DNA of 64,000 nucleotides, from NCBI GenBank assembly GCA_022414725.1, contig CM039466.1:19252925-19316924 (forward strand), given 5' to 3'. A program made the position numbers and the translations under genes. Positions 1-8,920 of the stretch are shown piece after piece (positions within the stretch are counted from its first letter, which is position 1; each line of letters starts with the position of its first letter). Origin of the DNA: Microglena sp. YARC. Lineage: Eukaryota > Chlorophyta > Chlorophyceae > Chlamydomonadales > Chlamydomonadaceae. The notes beneath the pieces are model-generated. The model searched no databases and was not told the DNA's origin. It saw only the letters and a list, made by a program, of their open reading frames with translations.

Positions 1-621
1 CGATTGAAAGGTTATCGGCCCGACCGCTGCCCGCAGACAACGCCCCTGCGCCCGTGCCAAGTGGATCTTCAGCCCTGCACAAGGTGAGAGTTTTCCCTCT
101 GACTTGCTCGACGGCTTGAGTACTGCTTTTGGCCCTGGACTGCCTACGTGTTCACGTGAGGAATCTAACCTGCGCTGCCTCGCCTACTGCCCACACAACA
201 GTTGTTGTCTCTACTTTCCGTCCCAGACGCCCCGTAGACGCAGTCCAGAAGCCTTAGTAGATCTACGACGTGAGTTGTACACTCATCAGATCACACACAG
301 CGTTGCGCAAATCCTCTAAGATTGTTTGTGCCAAGGAGATTCAGCCCAGCCCCCCCCCCCCCCCCCCCCCCCCCCCTCCCTCCCCCTCCCGCTCTCTGAT
401 TCCGTCACCACCACCCCTCTCCCTGCTACTATAACCATCATTTCAAACCAACAAGACCCATTTGGTCCCCCCTTTGCTGTCAGCACTCCCTCACCACTAC
501 CTCCGAACCGCACACCCAAGACTGAAGCCCGACAAGCTTCACACCCGGATTACCCACAGGCCGGTTTATTAACCCGGTGTGAAGTCCAAGACCCCAAGAC
601 CCCAGCGCCGCAACAAACAAC

Positions 622-1530
622 ATGGCAACACCAGCCAAGCCCCCTGCATTCGTCTTCGACGGCACACCTACTGTTCCCTGACACAAGTTTGGACCCTTCC
701 TCCTTCGTCACCTCAGATCCCACACTGGATGCATCTCCATCGCCATCGACGCGGCGATGGCTCAACCCCCAGCCGATGAGCCAGCAACAGGTGACGAATA
801 CCTCTTGGAAGACTCTCATTATCCGAATGTGGAGCATGCTAATGCAAATATTGCATCTCGTGCTGTTCCCTACCGCATCACGATCGCGAAGAATGCTGTC
901 GCTGTCAATGAAATCCTCAAGCATTGTTCAGACCCCATACAGCAGGCCATACTTGCACACACTAATGTTGCTGCCAAAGCCTACAGGTTCCTGAAGGTCA
1001 CGTATGGAGAACGGAACTCTGACCTGGAAACAGGTGCTGTGAGATCCATGTACAATCTCAGCATGACGACAACTGAACCACTGCAGGTCTACCTCTCTCG
1101 AAGCTATGAGTTATACTCCTTGCTTCCCCAAGTCAACGGAGCCAGCAACACCTCCATCCCAGCTTTCCTCAGCATCATTGTCCAGGGACTCTCACCTCGC
1201 CCAGAATACAATGGTTTCAGGTACTCCTTCCACAACTCTGTCTGCCCTGACTTTGCATCATTCCAGACGCAGATCATCAGGTACCAGGTTTCCAACCAGA
1301 TATCTGACTCCACCATCTCTCCCGAGGAAACCGAGCACATTGCAGCTGCTGTCTTCCAGGGACGACCAAGGAAGGACCGTGTTCCATCAACCCAGATGAC
1401 CTGCTGGAACTGTAACGGTTTTGGACACAACTCCCTCAATTGCCCCAGTGACCCCACTAACCTGAAGTACAGACCTCCACCGTTCTCATCTACATCTGGC
1501 AATAGGGGATCCCCATCACCCCCCCCATGA
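622..1530 (+). pseudogene. gag: copia-type gag with zinc knuckle, one in-frame stop
   Basis: Nucleocapsid/capsid part of the retrotransposon polyprotein. The best start is ATG 622 (MATPAKPPAFVFDGTP), which is in frame with the longer open stretch from 757. A TGA at 679-681 interrupts the two. From ATG 757 the frame gives 257 residues ending in a CCHC zinc knuckle, CWNCNGFGHNSLNC, at about residues 216-229, the RNA-binding signature of copia gag. After the knuckle the frame runs into an 8-C run (1519-1526) and stops at 1528. The next frame continues directly with a basic Arg/Ser/Lys-rich stretch, so gag and pol were one polyprotein or are joined by a frameshift. Identification is firm; functionality is unlikely. 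Confidence 0.85.
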
Positions 1531-2638
1531 TGCAGCCAGGAGGTCCCTCAGCAAGTCCAAGTCCCCTAGGAGGGACAACAGGAGCTCCAACAAAGACTCC
1601 AAGGGCTACAGCCGCCGTGACAACAGTAGGCATGCCCATGTGGCAGATGATGACTGTTCTACTGACTTGTACCAGTCCAGCACAGACAATGAGGATGAGC
1701 ACAACTTCATGGCACTGACAACAGATGATGGACCCCAGCCTCTCCAGTATGCTGAGTCAACAACAGGCAAGTCCACACCCCTGTCTCTCTCACATGCCCC
1801 CCTGGATGACAGTACTTTCTTTGGACCCATGAATGATACAGATGCCTGTCTTATAGAAAGGGAAGAGTCCATGCCAGAACTAGTCTCAAGTGATGACACT
1901 GATGATGATGATGAGGGAAATGGAAATGTGGACCTTTTTGCCAGTACCACCCTTGATCCCTACCAGACAGCTCTCCAGACAGAGTGGCTTTTAGACTGTG
2001 CAGCCCACTCCCACTGCACCAGTAACCCCTCCAACTTGCATGACATTCAGGATCTCCCCCAGCCTATTAGCCTCCATTTGGCTGATCTTGGAGCAGCCCC
2101 ACTCCTCTGCCTCCAGAAAGGGAAAGCTCACATCAAAGGGCATCATGGATCCCTGATCACCCTCCACGATGTGCTCCTTGCTACCCCCCTGACTACAGCC
2201 AACATCATCAGCTTGCATGCAGCACACAGGCTCTCTCCCAAGCTTCAAGTTCACATGTCCAATGCTACTGCTACTATCTCCTTACCCACAGCCAGGGGTA
2301 CAAAGACAATCCTCTTATGCCCCAAAAGGCATGGTCTCTACTTCACTAGCACCTCTAAGAACCCTCCCCCTCCCCCTGCCCTTTTCCCTATCCCCAATAC
2401 CCCATTCCCTTTGATAATCATTATGGTCACCCAACCAGAACTGGTCAACCCAGCTGCCCACTACAATGATGACTTTGCATGCAGCTGCTCCATCCCACAT
2501 GATACTGCCAGCACCTCCAGCAGTTTACCAGATCTGATCCCAGTCATTGGTGATGATGACCTGCCTGACCTTGCCCAAGCCAGTCCACCATCCTTGCTCC
2601 AGTCAGACAATGGGGGAGAATTCACATCACCAAAATGA
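1526..2638 (+). pseudogene. pol: copia pol fragment: protease-like, pre-integrase, truncated integrase
   Basis: Continuation of gag in the +1 frame after the C run. It begins with a basic linker and an acidic Asp-rich segment. A protease-like motif follows, WLLDCAAHSHCT, at the place where copia proteins carry WxLDSGAxxH; the catalytic D-S/T-G is D-C-A here. A typical pre-integrase stretch follows (LHDVLLATPLTTANIISLHAA). The frame then jumps to QSDNGGEF, the copia integrase signature, and stops within five codons. The integrase zinc finger and most of the core are absent, so an internal deletion joined distant parts. Reverse transcriptase is not seen anywhere downstream in this copy. Confidence 0.75.
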
Positions 2639-2639
2639 T

Positions 2640-3524
2640 CTGTACACCACCTCTTCACATGACTTCATCCCAGATCCTGACTGCTCCACCGCCCCCATCC
2701 AACAGCTCCCCACTGTTATTTTTGATGACCTCTGTAACCTTACAGAAGCCCAAGCCAGAAGAGAAATGGACCTCCTGCTAAATCAAGCCAGGACCACATA
2801 TGAGAATGCATTTCCTGTTGATGGACAGGGGTCCTGCACTCAGCATGAGCTCTCCCAAGCCCTTAGATTTGACCAGTAGATTCCCTCAGCTACTTCCCCT
2901 TCCCCTGATCAGCCCCTCACTCATGTCAACATGAACACCTACCCAGTCCATTTCCTTAACAACTCTGGTCTCTCCAGAACCAGGTTTGGAACCCTGCTGA
3001 CTACCCTCAACAACTCTCCTTCTTCCCTTAGAGCCCTTAGCATCAGACCTAGACAGCCTGTCCCCACCCTCATTGACCAGCTAGCCAGCCAGTTCCCTAC
3101 CCTCCTAGCATCTGAGCAGACTAAATTCCCCAACAGACAGATGCACAGCAGCCCTTCATCAGTCTGTGGACCTCTTCTCAAGCATGTCAACAGATTGCAG
3201 CACATGGTCCATATCTACCCCACTGTTTCTACAGCTGACAGCCCCACCCTTCAGTGGGCCATCTGCCTACAAGCAGCCATGGTCCAAGCATATGCACGGA
3301 TCCTGACCACCTGGCCCAAGATGCTCATGCACCCCATCAGCTGTGTGAATCCTGGAGGCAGAGTCATCTGTGTCAACAACCTCAGCATGCACTGGAACTC
3401 AATGGATTTCACATTCATCAACATGCTGGACACCCCAAGGATGTCTAGGAAATCCTTCTCCACTCTCCTAAAGAAAATCCACAGCCAGCTGGACCTTGAT
3501 GGATACCCAGCATCTGGCACCTAA
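2640..3524 (+). pseudogene. Extra ORF in the deleted copia element, function unknown
   Basis: One reading frame of about 290 codons runs from just after the integrase remnant to TAA at 3522-3524, broken only by a TAG at 2877-2879. It contains no copia RT or RNase H motif that I recognise. The first part is acidic and helix-rich (NLTEAQARREMDLLLNQA). The second is Ser/Thr/Pro-rich and then more ordered (TFINMLDTPRMSRKSFSTLL). Codon choice resembles gag. It could be captured host sequence, an rearranged capsid-like module, or an ancient pol segment too changed to recognise. A non-coding 3' region follows (3525-4160). Confidence 0.45.
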
Positions 3525-3788
3525 ATATGCACCTATAGTCTATTGCTCCGTATTGTTTTAGCCATGAACACTCTAAGATTAATCTGGGTACTGCCTCCTG
3601 TACTGGTGTCTTGTACTGCCTCATGTACTGATGCCCCCTTTGTTTTAGAATCCATCATCCAGTTACTGCCATATGTCTGCAATACTCTAATTTAGGATGA
3701 GCCCCAATTATGGGGGGACTAGCACAGACATCTTGTCTAAACTTATTCTCCCATCTTGAATCATGCCAAATCTCGTAACCAGCTTCCT

Positions 3789-3932
3789 GGCAGCTTCCCT
3801 ATCTGTAGTTTCTCCCAGCTTCCCTGCAGCCCCTCTGCAACCTAGCCTGCAGCCTATCTGCAGTTTCTTCCAGCTTTCCTGCAGCCCCTCTGCAACCTAG
3901 CCTGCAGCCTATCTGCAGTTTCTCCCAGCTTC
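3789..3932 (+). repeat. 55-bp tandem repeat in retroelement 3' region
   Basis: A unit beginning CTCTGCAACCTAGCCTGCAG occurs at 3833 and again at 3888, with part of a further copy before. It is rich in CAGCTTCC and CTGCAG motifs. Confidence 0.7.
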
Positions 3933-4160
3933 CTAAGGCAGCCTCCCTGCTACCTGCTACCCCAGTAGACTGACACTGATCTGAAGATCTCTGCTCTTAA
4001 TGTGCCGTGTCCCCTTGATCCCGTTCCAAATAATTTATTATTTACAGCCTCTCCTGCCAGCCATTAGCATATCTTAATAGCCTTGTCAGCCTTTATACTT
4101 TTATAATTTCTTTATGCCCCTCACTTAATTCCAGGGATTCTTGTATCCAAGAATACCTTG

Positions 4161-4171
4161 AATTGGGGGGA
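4161..4171 (+). promoter_or_regulatory. Polypurine tract next to 3' LTR
   Basis: AATTGGGGGGA lies immediately before the LTR start TGTTAT. The second copia element has the same arrangement at 28742-28755, supporting the plus-strand priming role known for LTR elements. Confidence 0.7.
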
Positions 4172-4390
4172 TGTTATTGTCCGTTGCGTCGGACACTGAG
4201 TTGGCATAGTGCACGCGTGGTCCAGGTGCTCCAGGACCCGGGTTGCCTGCCGCCAGGCCATAGGCTAGCTATGGCCTGCACGTGTCTTCAGAATCTTCCT
4301 GGAGACTTCCTATTCTGTATAGCCGCACGAGTTGCGATGTTAACTATCTGCTCTTCAGTCTTCACTGTGTAACTACTCTATCGATTGAAA
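4172..4390 (+). repeat. 3' LTR of copia-like element 1 (about 219 bp)
   Basis: Starts TGTTATTGTCCG directly after the polypurine tract and ends about TCGATTGAAA, the sequence that also opens the window. A related LTR at 28756 starts TGTTATAGACC and ends CGATTGTAA. The exact last base is uncertain because the usual terminal CA is not seen. Confidence 0.65.
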
Positions 4391-4460
4391 CTAGTGGCAC
4401 AGCAAAATCGGCCTAAAAATTGCATAAACTCGAGTCAAGGCAACTCATATACCGGTAAAC

Positions 4461-4798
4461 ATTACATTACATTACATTACATGTTAAAGTCTACTTGACA
4501 CCGCGAGGGTGTATGAGACTCTGTGCTTTAAACAAAAAGAAAAAGCACCCACAAAGCAAAAAAACCCATTGCATCAGGGGTGTGTCGAGGACAAACAAAC
4601 CAAACTCCCAGCCACCGTTTTGGTGGCGTAGGTATTAAACCCCCTTGAGCAGGACCCAGATCTCAACCACTTACAGTGGCGGAGGTAAGAAGCTAACAAA
4701 TGAGAAGTCACAAGAAAAAAAAAAGGGGATAATAAATTACGGTGCCACTAAGCAGTCCAGGGCTTCCTGTCTTGCTCTTCTACAAGTAGAAAGATAGT
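4461..4798 (-). mobile_element. SINE-like dispersed repeat with (ATTAC)n end, copy A
   Basis: A 338-bp unit starts with ATTAC repeats and is flanked by a perfect 8-bp direct repeat CGGTAAAC (4453-4460 and 4799-4806), which marks it as an insertion. A near-identical copy lies at 32907-33288. Read on the minus strand it ends in a (GTAAT)n tail, as short retroposons end in a simple repeat. It has an internal inverted repeat CCACCGTTTTGGTGG and no ORF. A clear tRNA-type promoter was not found, so its class is uncertain. Confidence 0.7.
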
Positions 4799-4908
4799 CG
4801 GTAAACGATAGTCGGTAAACGTAACGCAACATCAGCACTATCCTAACCTCGTTGAGTGAGTTGAAGTGCATTCCCGGAATCCCGGATCGTACCACGTCAT
4901 TCTGAGCT

Positions 4909-4990
4909 GGTGGTTGGCCCCAGTGCAGGCAAACGGGCTGGCCCCCTCGACCTCACGCCTCGTAATAAGGCGTACTACCGTATTTATTTA
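4909..4990. repeat. About 80-bp dispersed repeat with hairpin, copy 1
   Basis: GGTTGGCCCCAGTGCAGGC through CACGCC...GGCGTACTACC and a TATTTATTTA tail. A close copy lies at 16249-16324. The end has a small stem (ACGCC/GGCGT) followed by an A/T-rich tail. Confidence 0.6.
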
Positions 4991-5194
4991 TTCATTCTGA
5001 GCTGTGATACAATTGGGAATGCGGGTTGGGGCCTTTGTTATTATCTCCGTTCCAGGTTATCCACTCGTCTGGATCCCATTACCACTTAAACTTGAACTTG
5101 TTAAAGGTGCGTAGCTTCAGTCAGCAATTTGGCTGCTCGCCGTCTTTGGAAGTAAAATAATACCAGGAAAATGTAAACCCGCTACCACTATCAG

Positions 5195-5420
5195 ATCTCC
5201 CGTTTAGTCACAAAACTGTTCAATCGCTGGATGATGACTATCCTAGTCAATGTGCAGAACTGCAGATAGTGGGGATATTGGTAAACCCCATTCCTAAATC
5301 CAAAGGGTCTCACGTTTAGTCACGAAACTGTCCAACCGCTGAATGATGACTACAGGTATCCTAGTCAATGTGCAGATAGTGGCATAGTGCCATTACCCCA
5401 TTATAAAATCCAAAGGATCT
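5195..5420. repeat. Imperfect tandem duplication of about 110 bp
   Basis: Two units share CGTTTAGTCAC, GATGATGACTA and CCTAGTCAATGTGCAGA, with small insertions in the second. Confidence 0.6.
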
Positions 5421-5544
5421 GAGTATGATAACTACCTGGTGTAGAGGAATTGCGGTTGGATCAGTGCTACCTAAAAAATCCTCCATGGTTTTGAACACGA
5501 GAGGGACCAAGTGGACTGGTCCAGTCCGACTGGATTACTGTTGA

Positions 5545-5690
5545 CCAATTTTGTTTCAGCCAAAATAGGAGCACTGCAGATGAAGCTTTTATACTGCGCC
5601 ACACAGTGGAGCTGTTCCATACAAACGGTATTTTGTGCTTTCATCGACTTTAGGAAGGCTTATGATAGTGTCAACAGAAACACCACCAAT
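5545..5690 (+). pseudogene. Non-LTR (LINE) reverse transcriptase fragment
   Basis: Two adjacent frames together give a recognisable stretch of LINE reverse transcriptase. RSTADEAFILRHTVE corresponds to the R-S-T-x-D-x-x-F-x-L-R block. It is followed, after a frameshift near 5625, by FIDFRKAYDSVNR, which holds the motif-A catalytic aspartate of RT. No endonuclease, catalytic YADD box or tail is visible nearby, so this is a short dead fragment. Family rank cannot be decided from 50 residues. Confidence 0.7.
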
Positions 5691-5899
5691 TGGAGAAGTT
5701 CTTCAACGAGAAATGTGGTGAAGAGGAAGGTATCAGAATTGCTGACAACATTTGCCGAGTAGTAATCTTCTATGACTATGATTTAGCTACCGGTATTATG
5801 ACGGAATGGTATATTCACAGTAAAATTGATAACTGTTTACAGAAGGTAAGAGCATTTGGTGTAACTTGTGTTCGACCAAGCTCACACCACGAATAACTC

Positions 5900-6890
5900 A
5901 ATAATGGCGAACATCCAATAAACAGTCGTTTGCCAACGGTGACTGTAGCTAGCTCCGGCTCACCTGTGGTGTCCTTAACTATACGTCCTGTGATTAACTG
6001 TCTTACACGGATGTAATAATTTCAGTTTCAATTTCGTTTGCCAAGGACTAGCGTATTCGGTACAGAGTGGCATAGTAAATATACAGCGCGGGGAAACAGC
6101 TTGCAGGACTAGGCCGCAGCAACTTCAGACTCGGTGGTATCCCACCCCATGGGCTAGGCTAACCGGTGTAACAGTGGAGTCTAGGCTACATCGAGGGTGG
6201 CAAAAAGAAACACCCTGGGACAAGTCACCTAGTTGGATAATCACACGTATGTCTCCTATGGGCCACTCAACTTATGTGCGTGGAGTAGCGTTTCACTACC
6301 AGTACCCATGAAACCAAGCTAGCTATGTAACCAAGTTCAAGTACCATTTCACTTCCCATGTGAACACTGCACACAGCCGGCCTACAGCCTGAGGGCTGAT
6401 GGACCATGTTGTCAAACCAATATAATCCAAACCAAACATATTTTCACCACGCTAGAACAGATCCAATCCAATCATTTGTTTGGACCATCTCATCAAACCA
6501 ATACAATTGGCATTTCACCGCTTCAAATGAATATCACTGTAGCACGAACTCAAGGCCCCCGTTAGTACAACGATGGTTAGGGGTTCATGAGTGTTTTCTT
6601 GCCATAGCCCCTCCGTTCAAGGCGGCGCAAGTCCCTTCAGCCTATTAGGTATACACCTGGGCAGTAACAACATAACCTCTCACAGACTAGCTTAGCCTCT
6701 CTCATATTGGCCATTCCTCACCGCATGGTTGACGACCTGATCTGACCGAATTCGAAGAGCTACTTCAGCCCAAAGGGATTCCAAACTTTGAAACCCACGT
6801 AGCTTACGCCTATAACAAAATATTTCCTAGTAAACATTCAACGCACCGTGACGGTGTGTGTCGATAATGGAAGGTTGCGGGGTTGAGTTC
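5900..6890. other. No recognisable gene
   Basis: Non-coding stretch with short near-repeats of CAAACCAATACAA type at 6414-6510. I see no supported gene, RNA or element here. Confidence 0.4.
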
Positions 6891-6892
6891 AT

Positions 6893-6985
6893 TCAGGTTC
6901 TGAACTATATATGCACGGCATGCTCCCTGGTTCCCGTGGGTGTCGCACGGGGGGGCTGGGAATTGGAAGACCGTGAGCAGCCCGG
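6893..6985 (+). repeat. Dispersed repeat with core CTCCCTGGTTCCCGTGGG, copy 1
   Basis: The same core recurs at 9405-9440, 32100-32245 (minus), 35370-35480 and 35965-36075. In the better copies a reading frame giving LNYI and CSLVPVG is retained. Confidence 0.55.
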
Positions 6986-7177
6986 AGTTGGCTGGAAAAC
7001 CTCGTACACATTCAACTTCTAAACTATATATCACTGATTAAGCCAAGCCTGCAAATGATGTTTGTCAGATAACCGGTTGCTATGATTGAAATTGCTAAAG
7101 TTGCAAGCCTGATTCCAGGGTGCAGTTGTAGAAAAAGTTGCGACGCAAGCCTGATTTCAGGACTGTGGTGTAGCATG

Positions 7178-7640
7178 GTATCTTGGTGACGAGAGGTTTA
7201 TCGTTTCTAGGCAAGTCTACCTTTGTAAGGAGATCTAGCTCGTTTCTAGAAAAGTCTGCCTTGGTAACGAGATCTAGATTTAGCTTGTCTCTAGGCAAGT
7301 CTACCTTCGCAACGAGATCTAGCCCGTCTCTAGGCAAGTATACCTTAGTAACGAGATCTATCTTGTCTCTAGGCAAGTCCACCTTAGATACGAGATCTAG
7401 CTTGTCTCTAGGCAAGTCCACCTTAGATATGAGATCTAGCTTGTCTCTAAGCAAGACGTAATCGGTAACGACATGGTGATCCTCCCTAAGCAAGTTGTAT
7501 CTTGGTATTGAGATCTAGCCCTTCTCAAGGCAAGACGTATCTTGGTAACGAGGCGTTGATTGTCTGTAGGCAAGAAGTATCTTGGTCAAGCTTCTTTTGC
7601 TCGTTTCTAGCCCAGCAAATCTTGGTAACGAGCTAGCTTC
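7178..7640. repeat. 39-bp minisatellite, about 11 units
   Basis: Repeated GAGATCTAGCTTGTCTCTAG plus GGCAAGTCCACCTTAG-like unit. Because 39 is a multiple of three, both strands stay open (13-residue repeats such as KVDLPRDKLDLVS on minus). The units decay towards the right. Confidence 0.8.
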
Positions 7641-7778
7641 AATGAGAGCTGTGGTTTTGGATGAACGTTGTCCAAGGCGTTTCTACAAATAGGGATTTAA
7701 AAGAGTCTGAGTTTGTTTTTTAATAATCTGCGCCCAATGTTCCTTTCTTGGGCTACGTGTAGTGTAGCAGCTACACAT

Positions 7779-7929
7779 TGCAGCTTCTGGGCAGCTCCCT
7801 TTACCTGTCCTTGGGCCCAATCAGAAGCTTGTTAGTGCGCCTAAAAGCTGATATGCTAATCAATCCGATGCAATTGAACATTTGGCCTTGGCCCAGTGGC
7901 TGGCTGATGGAGCTGACTGGAAGCTGCCA
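7779..7929. repeat. Possible fold-back element, degenerate
   Basis: Left arm CAGCTTCTGGGCAGCTCCC and right arm GGAGCTGACTGGAAGCTG are imperfect inverted repeats. They resemble the arms of the clearer fold-back at 37608-37763. Confidence 0.35.
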
Positions 7930-8582
7930 TGAGTAGCCCCAAAAAGAAACTGTGTCCTAATTTTAAGTTCTGTCTAAGAGCCTTTGTCTTCTTTAGTTTT
8001 CTAGTTTTTTCCAGACACACTTTCCCGAGGTGACCGGTCGACCGGCCAGCAGCCTCAACTAGAAGGGATCACGGTTTTAAGATTTGCGGAGTTGAGTTTT
8101 TGAAAGAGTTTCTGATGACCTAGTCCTAATGTGTTGCCAAGTCCTATGCTTTTGTGACTAGAGACGATTTCTTGGGGCCTACATCATCACCATCATTGCC
8201 TTCAACTTCAGGCGCAGAGAGGAGGAGATGATACCCTCAGGGCCCGCTTCTCATAAATTCGGGAAAATACATTTAGCTGCTGGCAAGACCCCTCTCCTTA
8301 TGCTTGGCAATGTGGCTTGCAAAGGGCATCGCCCTCCGCTACCACAGTAACGCGCGTGCAGAGGAAGAGGTACGGGCCAACACTAACGACGACAACCAAG
8401 GGATGGGAGGGTGGGGGGTGGGTAACCCTGTAAGTCCACCAACCCACCATTGATAGAGGAGGAGGCAATGGCCAACTCTAACGATGGCCAAGTCTCCTCT
8501 TCTTTCGCCTTCCCGTGTGGCTGGCGGGAGGCCCTTCCTCATCGAGATTAAGGGCGTCCTTGTTGTACGTCTCATTCACCTG

Positions 8583-8680
8583 CAGTGGTGGCAGTGATGG
8601 TGGTGGTGATGATGGTGGCGATAGTGGTGGTGGTGATAGTGGTGGTGGTGATGATGGTGACGAGTGGTGTTAGTGATGGC
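8583..8680. repeat. GGTGRT simple repeat
   Basis: Imperfect run of GGTGGTGATGGT units just downstream (in minus sense) of the kinase gene. A related run is at 8980-9015 in its last intron. Confidence 0.7.
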
Positions 8681-8701
8681 GGGTTAGGAGTTGGGAATCA
8701 T

Positions 8702-8920
8702 TCATGACTTGATGAAGTTGGCTTTCGTGAATGATTCCAGGCGACACTTATGGCAGAACCAGTCAACGCATAGATAAGCAAATGCGTCACAGAAGCTATG
8801 ACAAGAATCATGGCTACACACCTGAGCTTGCAGTTCGTCTACACAGGCGACAAGACTGGATAGGAGTCTGGTGACGGTATTAAAGGAGGGACGATCGCTG
8901 GCTTCGTGGGCCCAGCACTC
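8702..8920 (-). CDS. Kinase gene exon 11: end of kinase domain
   Basis: The acceptor CCATTGCAG| leads into ECWAHEASDRPSFNTVTRLL, the conserved CW...RPSF end of kinase domains. It could end at the stop at 8702 (adding a Cys-rich tail) or at a donor CAG|GTGTGT at 8822 with further exons to the left. I cannot decide. Confidence 0.75.
   Translation of the reverse strand, partial: ECWAHEASDRPSFNTVTRLLSSLVACVDELQAQVCSHDSCHSFCDAFAYLCVDWFCHKCRLESFTKANFIKS

Larger units (their letters stand above)
1..4390 (+). mobile_element. Ty1/copia-like LTR retrotransposon, internally deleted (5' LTR cut by window edge)
   Basis: The first nine bases match the 3' end of the LTR found at 4382-4390 (CGATTGAAA), so the window opens at the end of the 5' LTR. 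A possible primer-binding site (GGTTATCGGCCC) follows at 10. Next come a leader with a long C run (348-376), a gag reading frame with a zinc knuckle, a protease/pre-integrase stretch, an integrase motif, an extra ORF, a polypurine tract (4161-4171) and a 3' LTR starting TGTTAT at 4172. Most of integrase and all of reverse transcriptase and RNase H are missing, so the element cannot be autonomous. The target-site duplication cannot be tested because the 5' end lies outside the window. Confidence 0.85.

Noticed and set aside
326..994. 222-residue Pro-rich frame before gag
   Set aside because: It begins in a C homopolymer and overlaps the true gag frame, which has the zinc knuckle and family-like sequence.
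5511..5762. Intact small gene
   Set aside because: It is a frameshifted LINE reverse-transcriptase piece, not a host gene.
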